From contig CAJTFS010000006.1 of assembly GCA_910575495.1 (NCBI GenBank), forward strand, positions 60,404-124,403: a DNA stretch of 64,000 nt, in the 5' to 3' direction. The notes under the pieces were generated by a model. That model made no database searches, was not told the DNA's origin, and saw only the letters and a program-made list of their open reading frames with translations. The position numbers and the translations under genes were made by a program. Of the stretch, positions 1 through 9,205 are shown piece by piece. Each line of letters begins with the position of its first letter. The first letter of the stretch is position 1. This stretch comes from Bacteroidales bacterium (GTDB lineage Bacteria > Bacteroidota > Bacteroidia > Bacteroidales > Rikenellaceae).

Positions 1-104
1 CTGTTTGTGCCGTTCCGCATGCCGGCGAAGATTCGTTGCCGGAGCGGGCGGACCGGACGCGACCTGACCGGAACGGCCGCCGGTCCCGGATTCTTCATTT
101 TCAT
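1..104 (-). CDS. Partial CDS downstream of lptB, cut by the window edge
   Basis: On the minus strand an ATG at 104 overlaps the TGA stop of lptB (ATGA arrangement), and the frame stays open to the left edge, about 34 codons. A second in-frame ATG lies two codons later, at 98. The visible N-terminus is rich in Arg and Pro (begins [15 protein letters not shown]) and has no recognisable motif. The stop-start overlap suggests translation coupled to lptB, so the product may belong to an envelope-related operon. That is inference from position only; the family cannot be named from this fragment. Confidence 0.5.
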   Translation of the reverse strand, partial: MKMKNPGPAAVPVRSRPVRPLRQRIFAGMRNGTN

Positions 105-889
105 TGCTCCCGCCCTCCGCGGTTCTTCATCTCCTGCGTGATGCGGTGGCTGCGCTTGAGTTCGAAGTTCTGACCCAGGTAGACCTTGCGCACCAGCGGG
201 TCGGCGGCCAGCTCCTCGGCCGATCCGGTCTTCAGAATCTTGCCCTCGTAGAGCAGGTAGGTGCGGTCGGTGATGGCCAGCGTCTCGTCGACGTTGTGGT
301 CGGTGATGATGACGCCGATGTTCTTGTGCTTGAGCGTCGCCACGATCGACTGGATGTCCTCCACGGCGATGGGGTCGACGCCGGCGAAAGGCTCGTCCAG
401 CAGGATGAACGCCGGGTTGATGGCCACGGCGCGGGCGATCTCCGTGCGGCGGCGTTCGCCGCCCGAAAGCTGGATGCCCAGACTCCGGCGCACCTTCTGG
501 AGCCGGAACTCCTCGATCAGCGCCTCGACGCGCTGGTTCTGGTACTCCTTGGTGTATTCGGTCATTTCGAGCACCGCGCGGATGTTCTCCTCGACCGTCA
601 GCCGGCGGAACACCGACGCTTCCTGCGCCAGGTAGCCCACGCCCAGCTGGGCGCGGCGGTAGACGGGCAGCGACGTGAGCTCGGAGACCTCCTTTTCGTC
701 GTTCTCCAGAAAGATGCGCCCTTCGTTGGGCTTGATGAGACCCACGATCATGTAGAACGTGGTGGTCTTGCCGGCTCCGTTGGGGCCCAGCAGACCGACG
801 ATTTCGCCCTGGTTGACGTCGATGGATACGTGGTCGACCACGGTGCGCGACTTGTATTTCTTTACGAGTTCGCTGGTGTAGAGACGCAT
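101..889 (-). CDS. lptB: LPS export ABC transporter ATP-binding protein LptB
   Basis: 262 aa, normal for LptB, the cytoplasmic ATPase that powers lipopolysaccharide extraction by LptFG and transport along the Lpt bridge. One ABC domain fills the protein: Walker [10 protein letters not shown] at residues 35-43, Q-loop near 89 (YLAQEASVF), signature LSGGE at 141-145 followed by RRRTEIAR as in LptB rather than LivF/LivG, Walker B FILLDEP around 161-167, D-loop GVDP and the H-loop His198 in ITDHNV. The start is the ATG at 889, where the conserved [12 protein letters not shown] begins; the same frame runs far upstream, but that part is antisense to recQ and is not coding. The next gene overlaps its stop by 4 bases. 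Confidence 0.95.
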   Translation of the reverse strand: MRLYTSELVKKYKSRTVVDHVSIDVNQGEIVGLLGPNGAGKTTTFYMIVGLIKPNEGRIFLENDEKEVSELTSLPVYRRAQLGVGYLAQEASVFRRLTVEENIRAVLEMTEYTKEYQNQRVEALIEEFRLQKVRRSLGIQLSGGERRRTEIARAVAINPAFILLDEPFAGVDPIAVEDIQSIVATLKHKNIGVIITDHNVDETLAITDRTYLLYEGKILKTGSAEELAADPLVRKVYLGQNFELKRSHRITQEMKNRGGREQ

Positions 890-1237
890 AGGAGTCCTGA
901 ACTGAGTTATACGTTGTGCGGTCGGCCGTCGTCCCGCAGGGTCCCTGACGCTGCGGCGGGCTTTCGGCGGGCCGGCGTGCGGATCGGGGCTGCGGACATT
1001 TTCCCTGCCTGGCGCTCGTTGCGCACGGTTTCTTCGAAATTGATCGTGCGCGCGCTGTTTTTCGGCGGCAGCGGCTCCCGAAAGAGCCGCGAGTGCCGCC
1101 CGGATGCGCGGCGGAAACGGTTCCGGCGGCCTTCGGCGGGAAAATCCTTCCGATTTTTCGACAAAGTTATGTTTTTTTCCGAAAATCTTTTTATCTTTAC
1201 ATTGGATTTTAGGATTTATAAGTACAGATACGGCGAA
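890..1237. other. Divergent intergenic region between lptB and recQ
   Basis: 348 bases without a convincing gene; an Arg-rich minus-strand frame at 907-1164 looks like noise. A GC-rich interrupted hairpin lies at 1064-1100: GGCGGCA and GCGGCTC pair with GAGCCGC and TGCCGCC, with an extra GAG bulge on the 3' side. The end nearest recQ turns abruptly AT-rich (about 1165-1225) and holds the recQ -7 element. No clear promoter for lptB was found. Confidence 0.5.
1192..1199 (+). promoter_or_regulatory. Probable -7 element of the recQ promoter
   Basis: TATCTTTA matches the Bacteroidetes -7 consensus TAnnTTTG except for the last base, and sits in an AT-rich island 38 bases before the recQ ATG. No good TTTG was seen at the -33 spacing. 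Confidence 0.45.
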
Positions 1238-3430
1238 ATGAAACAGTTCGACTCTTCCCTGCTCCATGGAAAACTGAAGGAATACTTCGGTTTCACCTCG
1301 TTCAAGGGCAACCAGGAGGCGGTGATCCGCAATGTGCTGGAGGGCAAGGATACGTTCGTGCTGATGCCCACGGGCGGCGGCAAGTCGCTCTGCTACCAGC
1401 TGCCGGCCCTTCTGATGGAGGGTGTGGCCATCGTCATCTCGCCGCTGATCGCCCTGATGAAGAACCAGGTCGACTCGATGCGCACCTTCTCGGCCGAGTC
1501 GGGCATCGCCCACTTCCTCAATTCGTCGTTGAACAAGACCGCCGTGCAGCAGGTGCGTTCCGACGTGCTGGAGGGCAAGACCAAGCTGCTCTACTTCGCT
1601 CCCGAGTCGCTCACGAAGGAGGACAACGTCGCGTTCCTGCGCAAGATCAAGATTTCGTTCTACGCCATCGACGAGGCGCACTGCATCTCGGAGTGGGGCC
1701 ACGACTTCCGCCCCGAATACCGGCGCATCCGTCCGATCATCAACGAGATAGGCGATGCTCCGCTCATCGCCCTCACCGCCACCGCCACCCCCAAGGTGCA
1801 GATGGACATCCAGAAGAACCTGGGCATGTCCGACGCCGCGGTCTTCAAATCGTCGTTCAACCGGGCCAACCTTTATTATGAGATCCGGCCCAAGCACGAC
1901 GTCGACCGCGAGATCATCCGTTTCATCAAGCAGCACGACACCAAGAGCGGCATCATCTACTGTCTGAGCCGCAAGAAGGTCGAGGAGCTCACCGAGCTGC
2001 TGATCGCCAACGGCATCAAGGCCCGGGCCTACCATGCCGGCATGGATGCCGCTACGCGCGCCGGCAACCAGGACGATTTCCTCATGGAGCGCGTCGACGT
2101 CATCGTGGCGACCATCGCTTTCGGCATGGGCATCGACAAGCCCGACGTGCGCTACGTCATCCACTACGACATTCCCAAGTCGCTGGAGGGCTACTACCAG
2201 GAGACGGGCCGCGCCGGCCGCGACGGCGGCGAGGGCCATTGCCTTACGTTCTATAGTTACAAGGACATCCAGAAGCTCGAGAAGTTCATGCAGGGCAAGC
2301 CCGTCGCCGAACAGGAGATCGGCAAGCTGCTGCTGCTGGAGACGGTCTCCTATGCCGAAAGCTCGATGTGCCGCCGCAAGACGCTGCTCCACTACTTCGG
2401 CGAGGAGTATGCCGAGGAGAACTGCGGCAGCTGCGACAACTGCCGCAATCCCAAGCCGCAGGTCGATGCCAAGGCGGCGCTCAAGACCGTGCTCGAAGCG
2501 CTGAGCGACATAGGCGACAAGTTCAAGTCCGACTACCTGGTGGCGGTGCTCACCGGCAAGAATACAGCCTTGATCAAGAGCTACGGCCACAACAAGTCGA
2601 AGTGGTTCGGGGCCGGCGAAGGCCACGACGTCCGTTTCTGGGGCGCCGTCATCCGCCAGGCGCTGATCCTCGGGCTGATCGACAAGAACATCGAGAACTA
2701 CGGGCTGATTTCGATCAACGCCAAGGGCGAGGAGTATATCACCCGGCCGTTCCCCGTGAGCGTGACCCTCGACCACGACTACGACCAGGAGGAGAAGGAG
2801 GCCGAAGCCGAGGTGCCGATGGGCAAGGGCGGTGCGGCCGACGAGGAGCTTTTCCTGATGCTCAAGGACCTGCGCAAGAAGGTGGCCAAGAAGCACGACC
2901 TGCCGCCTTTCGTCATCTTCCAGGACCCCTCGCTCGAAGACATGGCCGTGCAGTATCCGGTCTCCATCGAGGAGATGCAGAACATAACCGGCGTGGGTGT
3001 GGGCAAGGCCCGCAAGTTCGGCGAGGAGTTCGTGCGGCTCATCAAGGCCTACGTCGAGGAGAAGGAGATCATCCGGCCGCAGGACATGGTCGTCAAGGGT
3101 GTGGCCAGCAAGTCGGGCAACAAGATCTTCATCATCCAGTCGATCGACCGCAAGATGGATTTCGAGGACATCGCCCGGGCGCGCGATCTCGACTTCGACG
3201 AACTGCTGACCGAGATCGAGGGCATCGTCAATTCGGGTACGCGTCTCGACATTTCCTATTATATACGCGACTTCATGGACGAGGACAAGGCCGACGACAT
3301 CTACCTTTACTTCAAGGAGGATGCCGAGAGCGATTCGCTCGACGCGGCCCTCGAGGAGCTCGGTTCGGACTACTCCGAGGAGGAGATCCGCCTGGTGCGC
3401 ATCAAGTTCATGTGCGAGCAGGGGAATTAG
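1238..3430 (+). CDS. recQ: ATP-dependent DNA helicase RecQ (HRDC-containing)
   Basis: 730 aa 3'-5' superfamily 2 helicase acting in recombination and fork repair. Motif I MPTGGGKS lies near residues 43-50, motif II DEAH in [17 protein letters not shown] near 146, motif [12 protein letters not shown] near 325. The zinc-binding module shows [12 protein letters not shown] followed by NCGSCDNC. A winged helix ([13 protein letters not shown]) and a C-terminal HRDC domain ([25 protein letters not shown]) follow, then an acidic tail longer than in E. coli RecQ (about 610 aa). The start is the ATG at 1238, just before the first conserved helicase residues; the frame is open upstream, but that part is antisense to lptB. 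A second, shorter RecQ lies at 53260-55167. Confidence 0.95.
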   Translation: MKQFDSSLLHGKLKEYFGFTSFKGNQEAVIRNVLEGKDTFVLMPTGGGKSLCYQLPALLMEGVAIVISPLIALMKNQVDSMRTFSAESGIAHFLNSSLNKTAVQQVRSDVLEGKTKLLYFAPESLTKEDNVAFLRKIKISFYAIDEAHCISEWGHDFRPEYRRIRPIINEIGDAPLIALTATATPKVQMDIQKNLGMSDAAVFKSSFNRANLYYEIRPKHDVDREIIRFIKQHDTKSGIIYCLSRKKVEELTELLIANGIKARAYHAGMDAATRAGNQDDFLMERVDVIVATIAFGMGIDKPDVRYVIHYDIPKSLEGYYQETGRAGRDGGEGHCLTFYSYKDIQKLEKFMQGKPVAEQEIGKLLLLETVSYAESSMCRRKTLLHYFGEEYAEENCGSCDNCRNPKPQVDAKAALKTVLEALSDIGDKFKSDYLVAVLTGKNTALIKSYGHNKSKWFGAGEGHDVRFWGAVIRQALILGLIDKNIENYGLISINAKGEEYITRPFPVSVTLDHDYDQEEKEAEAEVPMGKGGAADEELFLMLKDLRKKVAKKHDLPPFVIFQDPSLEDMAVQYPVSIEEMQNITGVGVGKARKFGEEFVRLIKAYVEEKEIIRPQDMVVKGVASKSGNKIFIIQSIDRKMDFEDIARARDLDFDELLTEIEGIVNSGTRLDISYYIRDFMDEDKADDIYLYFKEDAESDSLDAALEELGSDYSEEEIRLVRIKFMCEQGN

Positions 3431-3621
3431 AAACGCCCGGTTGCGGCTTCATGATCCGCCTTGTCCGTGCGAAGGCCGTGCGCTGCCTGCCGTTCGGGGA
3501 TGCCGTGCGGCGAAGACCGGCCGCTTCGGGCCTTGAGCCGGAGTCGGCGGGGAGAGTCGGGCAGGCGGAGGTTTGCCGCCCGTGAGCATGATCCGGAATT
3601 GTGAATTGAAATGTTGGGCCT

Positions 3622-3846
3622 ATGAACAAGAAAACTTTCGCTCTCGCTTTGGTCTTTTTATGTGCGACGCTCGGCTGGCTGGGCGTCAGTCTCTATTGGC
3701 GCTTCACGCGTCCCGCGTGCGTTTGCGGTTTCGATCTGCTGATCGCCGTGTTTTTCGTGTTGGCCGCTGCCGGCATGACGGTGCATGAGTTCCGCAAGAA
3801 GAAGCGCATCCACCTCGACGAGGCCAACAAGCACCAGATTCCTTGA
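3622..3846 (+). CDS. Small two-helix membrane protein
   Basis: 74 aa. Two hydrophobic segments are visible, about residues 5-26 (FALALVFLCATLGWLGVSLYW) and 38-56 (DLLIAVFFVLAAAGMTV), with a basic then acidic tail (FRKKKRIHLDEANKHQ). It is the first of three consecutive tiny membrane-protein genes spaced 3 bases apart and ending in a 4-base overlap with rsmA, so all four are likely co-transcribed. No family is recognised. Tight packing and sensible topology support it being real; short length keeps confidence moderate. Confidence 0.6.
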   Translation: MNKKTFALALVFLCATLGWLGVSLYWRFTRPACVCGFDLLIAVFFVLAAAGMTVHEFRKKKRIHLDEANKHQIP

Positions 3847-3849
3847 GGT

Positions 3850-4050
3850 ATGGGAAGATTGCGTCGTTTCCTGGTCTTCGCGGGCTTCGGCTTCTTTTTG
3901 CTGGCCGTCGTCTCGGCCGGCCGCGTCGTCTCGACCGGCGCTTCCGACAAATGGTATGTCCCGGTCGCTATCGCTTGCTCCGCGGCAGGAATGTTTTTCC
4001 AAGCCTGGTGGTTCGGCAGGCATCGTACGTCCGACCGTTCCAAGTTGTGA
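3850..4050 (+). CDS. Small membrane protein
   Basis: 66 aa with two hydrophobic stretches, about 8-24 (LVFAGFGFFLLAVVSAG) and 37-53 (YVPVAIACSAAGMFFQAWW), and a positively charged end. It starts 3 bases after the preceding small gene and ends 3 bases before the next. Function unknown; the setting suggests a short operon with rsmA. Confidence 0.55.
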   Translation: MGRLRRFLVFAGFGFFLLAVVSAGRVVSTGASDKWYVPVAIACSAAGMFFQAWWFGRHRTSDRSKL

Positions 4051-4053
4051 GTC

Positions 4054-4284
4054 ATGAAAAAAACTTCGTTTTTCCAGGCTTTGCGGCTGGTTGCCATGAT
4101 CGCCGCCGTGGCCGGTATCATCTACGCTCTGGAGTTCATGCGCGGCGGTTTCGCCGTGTGGTTCTGGGTCGCCCTGCTCGGCGTGGGGTTCGTCGGCCTG
4201 CTCTGGACCTTCCGTCTCACGCAGCAGCGGGTCGCCCGCGAGCGCAGGGCGCAGAAACAGCGCAGTAAAAAGCGTCGCCGATGA
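4054..4284 (+). CDS. Small membrane protein with a highly basic C-terminus
   Basis: 76 aa. Two hydrophobic segments (about residues 9-26 and 33-51) are followed by a strongly basic cytoplasmic tail with QQRVARERRAQKQRSKKRRR. Its TGA stop overlaps the ATG of rsmA (ATGA at 4281-4284), the usual sign of translational coupling. The basic tail could contact RNA or phospholipid; that is a guess. No known family is recognised. Confidence 0.6.
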   Translation: MKKTSFFQALRLVAMIAAVAGIIYALEFMRGGFAVWFWVALLGVGFVGLLWTFRLTQQRVARERRAQKQRSKKRRR

Positions 4285-5078
4285 CCGAAGTCAGAGCCAA
4301 GAAGGCGTTGGGGCAGCATTTCCTCGTCGATCTCAACATCGCGCGCAAGATTTGCGACGCTCTCTCGGGCGGTACGCCCGATGCTCCCGCCGCCGTCCTG
4401 GAGGTGGGGTGCGGCATGGGCGTGCTCACGCAGTTTCTCTTGCAGCGCAGCGACCTGACCGCCTACGGCGCCGAGATCGACACAGAGAGCGTCGACTACC
4501 TCCACGCGCATTACCCGGAGTTCGCGCCGCGGCTTCTCGCCGGCGATTTCCTCAAGATGGACTTGCGCCGAACGTTCTCCGAGGTGCCGGCGTTGAGGAT
4601 CATCGGCAATTTTCCCTACAACATCTCGTCGCAGATCTTTTTCAAGATTCTCGAACACCGCGATTTCGTCCCCGAGTGCGTCGGCATGATCCAGAAGGAG
4701 GTCGCCGTGCGTCTGGCCGAGCCGCCCGGTTCGAAGGAGTACGGCATCCTGTCGGTGCTTCTGCAGGCGTGGTACGACATCGACTACCTTTTTACGGTCA
4801 ACGAGTCGGTTTTCAATCCGCCGCCCAAGGTCAAGAGTGCCGTCATACGCCTGCGGCGCAACGGCGTCGAGCGTCTCGATTGCAACGAGCGGTTGTTCGT
4901 GCGCGTCGTCAAGGCGTCGTTCGGGCAGCGGCGCAAGATGATCCGCAATTCCCTGCGCTCCGCTTTCGGCGACTTCGGCGGGGCCGAACACCCGTTCTTC
5001 TCCCGGCGCGCCGAGCAGCTCTCCGTCGCCGAATTCGTCCGGTTGACCGATTGGGTGGAGCAGCACAGCCATTCTTGA
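4281..5078 (+). CDS. rsmA: 16S rRNA (adenine1518/1519-N6,N6)-dimethyltransferase RsmA (KsgA)
   Basis: 265 aa, the usual length. The enzyme dimethylates two adjacent adenosines in the 3' terminal loop of 16S rRNA late in 30S assembly. Diagnostic parts: KKALGQHFLVD at the N-terminus, SAM motif LEVGCGMGVLTQFLL near residues 40-55, catalytic-loop motif IV NFPYNISSQI near 112-121, and the C-terminal FNPPPKVKSAVIRL and FGQRRKMIRNSL blocks. It is the last gene of a four-gene plus-strand group, overlapping the small membrane-protein gene upstream by 4 bases, and it faces the antiporter gene. Confidence 0.96.
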   Translation: MTEVRAKKALGQHFLVDLNIARKICDALSGGTPDAPAAVLEVGCGMGVLTQFLLQRSDLTAYGAEIDTESVDYLHAHYPEFAPRLLAGDFLKMDLRRTFSEVPALRIIGNFPYNISSQIFFKILEHRDFVPECVGMIQKEVAVRLAEPPGSKEYGILSVLLQAWYDIDYLFTVNESVFNPPPKVKSAVIRLRRNGVERLDCNERLFVRVVKASFGQRRKMIRNSLRSAFGDFGGAEHPFFSRRAEQLSVAEFVRLTDWVEQHSHS

Positions 5079-5139
5079 TTCGCAGTTGTTTTTTCGCGGT
5101 GCGCGCGGGGTTTCTTTGAAAAACCGTGCGCTTCGGCTT

Positions 5140-5158
5140 CCCCGCCTTTAAGGCGGGG
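5140..5158. terminator. GC-rich hairpin between convergent rsmA and antiporter genes
   Basis: CCCCGCCTT and AAGGCGGGG form a near-perfect inverted repeat with almost no loop, 60 bases after rsmA. There is no long T-run on either side, so termination is plausible but not certain. Further right, around 5224-5244, is a piece of a repeat (CGCCCGGAATGAC) that recurs at 15336-15348. Confidence 0.4.
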
Positions 5159-5361
5159 ATTGCGATTCTTTATGCCGCAGAGGCCGTTATATCCCGTTGC
5201 AGCTGTATGTTGAGCGGAGCGAAACATCCGTGCGCCCGGAATGACGGTTGAGTGTCGGTGCGGCCGTGTCTTATCATGCGGGGTCGTGACTTCGGCTGTG
5301 CCTTGGATGGGCGGCATCTCGGGGATGCCCGCACTTGAATGCAAAGTCGTGAATTCTCTCC

Positions 5362-7464
5362 TTATCCCAGGTTCATGTTGAAGATGCTTTGCTGCTCGGT
5401 CTGGCCGGCCTGCACGGGGAACACCAGCACGAAGCTGTTGCCGTGGAGCGTCTCGTCGAGGTGGGCGGGGATGCGGGCCATGCCTGCTTGGTAGGAGATG
5501 CGGTCGCGGCGGCTCATCACCACCCACAGGCAGTCGTCGCTCCGCAGTTCGGGCAGCAGAGCCGACGGGTTTTCCCATCCGGTTTCATGGATCACATATT
5601 GTGCGATGTCCTTGCGGCGCCGTTGGCCCCGCAGGTGTTGGATGGTCCGGGCGGGGGCGTGGAAGATCAGCTGCGCCCCCGTGTCGTGGGCCAGGTGGCG
5701 GATGCGCAGGAGCCAGGCCTGGAATCCGGCTTCGAGCTCCGCCTTGCGCGGCACGACCACCAGGTGGCGGCGGATGGTCGGAAAGGGCTGTGCCGGACGA
5801 TAGATGAAGGTCGTTACGGCGCATTGGGCCAGCACCGACGAGAGCGTCTTGCCCAGCGCCGAAGCCACGCCCGTCTTGCCCGGAAGCGGGTGGCTGGCGC
5901 CCGGCGCGGCGCGGTGCATGCCCAGTACCAGGTCGGTGATGTTGCGTTCGCGCACGGCGCTGATGATGGCGTTCACGATGTTGACGTCGTAGCGCAGCAG
6001 TCCGTGCATGTGGATGTCGGCCGCGGCGGCCGCCGAGACGGCCGTTTCGAGCAGCGTCTGGGCGCGTTTCTTCAGCCCGGGGTCGTCGTCCTGGTTGTCG
6101 ATGACGTTCAGCGCATAGAGACTGCGGTATTTCTGCTTGGTCAGCGCGATGCTCAGCCCCACGAGTTCGCCGATGTCTTCGGGCCGGGCGACCGGGATCA
6201 GCACGTGTTCGCCCGTGCCGGGTTCCTGCGTGCTCTGCGAGCCTTTGATGGCGATGTTGTGGGCGCCGCGCTGCGAGGCGAAGGTCGAGATGGTGCAGGT
6301 GGCCAGGATCATGAGGATCGTGCCGTTGAGCACCGCTTCGTTCAGCAGGCGGATCGGTTCGCCTTCGGGCGTGCGGTCCAGGATGACGTTGTAGCCCACC
6401 ATCACGGCGGCCAGCGTGGCCGCCACATGGGCGCTGCTCAGTCCGAAGAGCAGGGTGCGCTGGTCGCGCGAGAGCCGGAACGTCTTCTGCGTCAGGCAGG
6501 CGGCTATGTATTTGGCCGCCGTGACCATGACGATCATGACGATGCTCACCTCGATGCTCTCCCAGCTCTTGAAGAAGGCGCGGTAGTCGATCAGCATGCC
6601 TACGCCGATCAGAAAGAAGGGGATGAAGATGGCGTTGCCGACGAATTCGATGCGGTTCATCAGCGGCGAGGTGCCGGGAATGAGGCGGTTCATGGCCAGT
6701 CCCGCGAGAAAGGCGCCGATGATGGGTTCGAGTCCGGCCAGCTGGGCCAGGTAGGCCCCCAGGAAGACCATGACCAGAACGAACACATATTGCGAGACGT
6801 TGTCGCTGCATCGCTTGAAGAACCAGCGCCCGATGATCGGGAAAAGCACCAGAATGGCCGCGACGCACCCCACGACCGAGATGCCGAACCGGTACCAGAA
6901 GCCGCTGTCGGCCTTGCCGGTGGAGAGCCCCACCACCACCGTCAGCACCATCAGAGCCAGGATGTCGGTGATGATCGTGCCGCCCACGGCGATCGTCACG
7001 GCCTTGTCGCGCGTGATGCCCAGGCGGCTGACGATGGGGTAGGCGATGAGCGTCTGCGAAGCGAAGAGTCCGGCCAGCAGGACCGACGAATGGACGGGGT
7101 AGCCGAGGATGAAGTGCCCGGCCGCGAAGCCGAACACCATCGGCACCGAGAAGGTGTAGAGCCCGAAAACGAGGCTGCGCCAGCCGTTGCGCCGGAAATC
7201 GTTCATGTCCATCTCCAGACCCGACAGGAACATGATGTACAGAAGACCCGCCGTGCCCGAAAGAATGATGCTGCTGTCGCGCAGCACCAGGTTGAACCCG
7301 TGGGGGCCGATGACCGCACCGGCGATGATGAGCCCCAGCAGGTAGGGTATCTTCAGCCGGTTGAGCAGCAGCGGGGCCCCCAGTACGATGGCCATGATAA
7401 GCATGAACTTGAGGATGGGGTCCTGCAGCGGCAGGGAAAGGTCGATGGCTGTGAGTAGGAACAT
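5362..7464 (-). CDS. CPA2-type Na+(K+)/H+ antiporter with C-terminal UspA-like region
   Basis: 700 aa. The first about 400 residues form a polytopic Kef/NhaP-like exchanger: repeated hydrophobic helices, PYLLGLIIAGAVIGPHG near residue 45, FLSGLEMDMNDFRR near 80, and the unwound-helix region EPIIGAFLAGLAMNRLIP near 247. The last about 280 residues are soluble and look like tandem UspA-type nucleotide-binding domains (HVLIPVARPEDIGELVGLSIAL; DLVLGMHRAAPG), common in CPA2 proteins of Bacteroidetes. The predicted role is monovalent cation/proton exchange at the inner membrane. Ion specificity cannot be read from sequence. The ATG at 7464 opens directly into the first helix. Confidence 0.85.
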   Translation of the reverse strand: MFLLTAIDLSLPLQDPILKFMLIMAIVLGAPLLLNRLKIPYLLGLIIAGAVIGPHGFNLVLRDSSIILSGTAGLLYIMFLSGLEMDMNDFRRNGWRSLVFGLYTFSVPMVFGFAAGHFILGYPVHSSVLLAGLFASQTLIAYPIVSRLGITRDKAVTIAVGGTIITDILALMVLTVVVGLSTGKADSGFWYRFGISVVGCVAAILVLFPIIGRWFFKRCSDNVSQYVFVLVMVFLGAYLAQLAGLEPIIGAFLAGLAMNRLIPGTSPLMNRIEFVGNAIFIPFFLIGVGMLIDYRAFFKSWESIEVSIVMIVMVTAAKYIAACLTQKTFRLSRDQRTLLFGLSSAHVAATLAAVMVGYNVILDRTPEGEPIRLLNEAVLNGTILMILATCTISTFASQRGAHNIAIKGSQSTQEPGTGEHVLIPVARPEDIGELVGLSIALTKQKYRSLYALNVIDNQDDDPGLKKRAQTLLETAVSAAAAADIHMHGLLRYDVNIVNAIISAVRERNITDLVLGMHRAAPGASHPLPGKTGVASALGKTLSSVLAQCAVTTFIYRPAQPFPTIRRHLVVVPRKAELEAGFQAWLLRIRHLAHDTGAQLIFHAPARTIQHLRGQRRRKDIAQYVIHETGWENPSALLPELRSDDCLWVVMSRRDRISYQAGMARIPAHLDETLHGNSFVLVFPVQAGQTEQQSIFNMNLG

Positions 7465-7491
7465 GGGCGATCGGTAGGGAATTGTATATTA

Positions 7492-7499
7492 CAAATATA
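7492..7499 (-). promoter_or_regulatory. Probable -7 element for the antiporter gene
   Basis: TATATTTG on the minus strand fits TAnnTTTG exactly and lies 28 bases before the ATG at 7464, in a short AT-rich patch. No TTTG was found at the expected upstream spacing. Confidence 0.5.
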
Positions 7500-8006
7500 G
7501 AAAAAATTGTGCAAAATTCCGCCCGCCCGGTCGTAAAATCTCGTGCCGGGCCGATTGCGGCCGGATTTTTGGAAAAATCGGCGGGTGTCGTTCCCGTGCC
7601 GGCGGGGTGCTGGTCCTCAGCGGACGAAACGCCGTCTCTTGTTGATGCAGTGTCGTTCTGTGCGTGCGAAGTGCTTTCGCCGCGGCGGCCGGGCCGTTGC
7701 CGGTATGGGTGCGCTGTCCGGTTTTCGGTGGGCAGGGCCGGCGTTTTGTGGCGGATCGGCGGCATAGAGTGCTGTTCGGCAAGCAGCCCGATGTTCGGGT
7801 CTTGGCAGCCGAACACCCGGCTTCGGCGACCCGATGTTCAGGTTCGGCGCCCCTCCCAATGTCCAGCCTCGGCGGCGGATCGTAAAGCGATCTTTGCTTG
7901 AGCCGGTTGCAGCGCTGGGCTTGCTTGAGCTTTGCCGGAGCGGGAAAAGCTGCAGGTATAATGAACGATTTTTGGTGCGGCAGGGTCCGAATTACCGAAA
8001 AAAATG

Positions 8007-8014
8007 TAACTTTG
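8007..8014 (+). promoter_or_regulatory. Probable -7 element for the MFS permease
   Basis: TAACTTTG is an exact TAnnTTTG match 19 bases before the ATG at 8033, giving a leader of only about a dozen bases. This position argues against any upstream start in the same frame. Confidence 0.55.
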
Positions 8015-8032
8015 AATTTCCAAACGATTGAC

Positions 8033-9187
8033 ATGAACGACGAAAAGGTAAGCAAACGCCTCTTGGCGCCCGTTCTGGCGGGCTTTTTCATCATGGGATT
8101 CTGCGACATCGTGGCGCCCATCACCGGCCGCATCGCAGCCGAGTTTGCCGCCGGGCAGCAGGAAGCCGTCAGTTTCCTGCCCACGATGGTCTTCCTGTGG
8201 TTTCTGATCCTCTCGACGCCCGTCGCCGCGCTGATGAACCGCATCGGCCGCAAGGCCACGGCCCTGGCCGGCTACGCTTTCACGTGCGCCGGCCTGCTGG
8301 TGCCGTTCGTGGCGGGCGAGCATTGTTCGCTGGGGTGGTATTTCGCCGGTTTCGGGTTGCTGGGCATCGGCAACACCATCGTGCAGGTGGCCGTCAATCC
8401 GCTGTTGGCCACCATCGTGCCCGGCGAGCGCATGACCAGCTACCTCACCGTCGGCCAGATTTTCCGCAATACGTCGCTTCTGTTGCTGGCACCCATCGTC
8501 ACAGGGCTTATCGCTGCCACCGGTTCGTGGCGCCTGCTGCTGCCGCTCTACGCCGTGCTCACGGTGGCCGGGGGCGTGTGGCTGCAGTTTACGACGGTGC
8601 CCGAGCCGCAGAGCGAGACCCGGGCCGCCGGCCTGGCCGATTGTTTCCGCCTGCTGCGCAATCCGTCGGTCTTGCTCGCCACGCTCGGCGTCGCCTGCTT
8701 CATCGCCGCCGACGTCGGCATCGGGTTCGTCTCGGTGCGGTTGATCGACAACCCCTCCTCCATTCTCACGACCACGGGTTTCTACGCCTGCCGCATCGTC
8801 GGTACGCTGGTCGGTGCGTGGGTGCTGGTGCGTTATTCCGACGTGAAGTACCTGCGTTGGAACATGGCCGCCGCGCTGGCGCTGGTCGTGCTGCTGCTTT
8901 TGGTGCGCAGCGAGGCGGCGATCTATGCGGGTGTCGGGCTCCTGGGCTTCGCCATGGCCTGCGTATTCGCCACGTTCTATGCCGTGGCCACCAAGGCCGA
9001 GGCCGACCATGCCAACGGCGTGGCCGGACTGATGATCATGGCCATCTCCGCCGGAGCCCTCTCGGGACCGGTGTGCGGTGCCCTCATCCGTGCATTCGGC
9101 AACCCGCACATGGGTCTGCTGTTCGTCGTCGCATGCGTGGGCTACATGCTGTGGGCGGCGTTCCGATTGAAAAATTGCAATTCCTAA
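8033..9187 (+). CDS. MFS permease, probably sugar:H+ symporter of the FucP-like (FHS) group
   Basis: 384 aa, about 12 hydrophobic segments. The N-terminal LLAPVLAGFFIMGFCDIVAPI and the middle LGIGNTIVQVAVNPLLATIV resemble the FucP/GlcP fucose-galactose-hexose family, where a conserved Asn-Pro follows the fourth or fifth helix. A Met-Asn-Arg-Ile-Gly-Arg-Lys loop after helix 2 is the usual MFS A-motif region. The ATG at 8033 is chosen because an exact -7 element ends 18 bases before it. The substrate cannot be assigned; no sugar catabolic genes adjoin it. The next gene, an outer-membrane barrel, starts 18 bases downstream. Confidence 0.75.
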   Translation: MNDEKVSKRLLAPVLAGFFIMGFCDIVAPITGRIAAEFAAGQQEAVSFLPTMVFLWFLILSTPVAALMNRIGRKATALAGYAFTCAGLLVPFVAGEHCSLGWYFAGFGLLGIGNTIVQVAVNPLLATIVPGERMTSYLTVGQIFRNTSLLLLAPIVTGLIAATGSWRLLLPLYAVLTVAGGVWLQFTTVPEPQSETRAAGLADCFRLLRNPSVLLATLGVACFIAADVGIGFVSVRLIDNPSSILTTTGFYACRIVGTLVGAWVLVRYSDVKYLRWNMAAALALVVLLLLVRSEAAIYAGVGLLGFAMACVFATFYAVATKAEADHANGVAGLMIMAISAGALSGPVCGALIRAFGNPHMGLLFVVACVGYMLWAAFRLKNCNS

Positions 9188-9205
9188 TTCAGCATTCACA
9201 ATAAC

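Larger units (their letters stand above)
7465..8032. other. 568-base divergent intergenic region
   Basis: No coding sequence is supported; the short frames on both strands are of noise type. It contains a -7-like TATATTTG at 7492-7499 for the antiporter (minus strand), degenerate direct repeats based on CCCGATGTTCAGGT (7787-7800, 7830-7848 and a weaker copy at 7855-7873), and the permease promoter element at the right end. Confidence 0.5.

Noticed and set aside
907..1164. An 85-codon minus-strand frame upstream of lptB
   Set aside because: Arg/Pro-rich, covers a GC hairpin and shows no protein-like pattern.
101..2896. A 931-codon minus-strand frame covering lptB and most of recQ
   Set aside because: Only the last 262 codons (lptB) have family support. 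The rest is the reverse complement of recQ and exists because high GC at third codon positions suppresses stops in the antisense frame.
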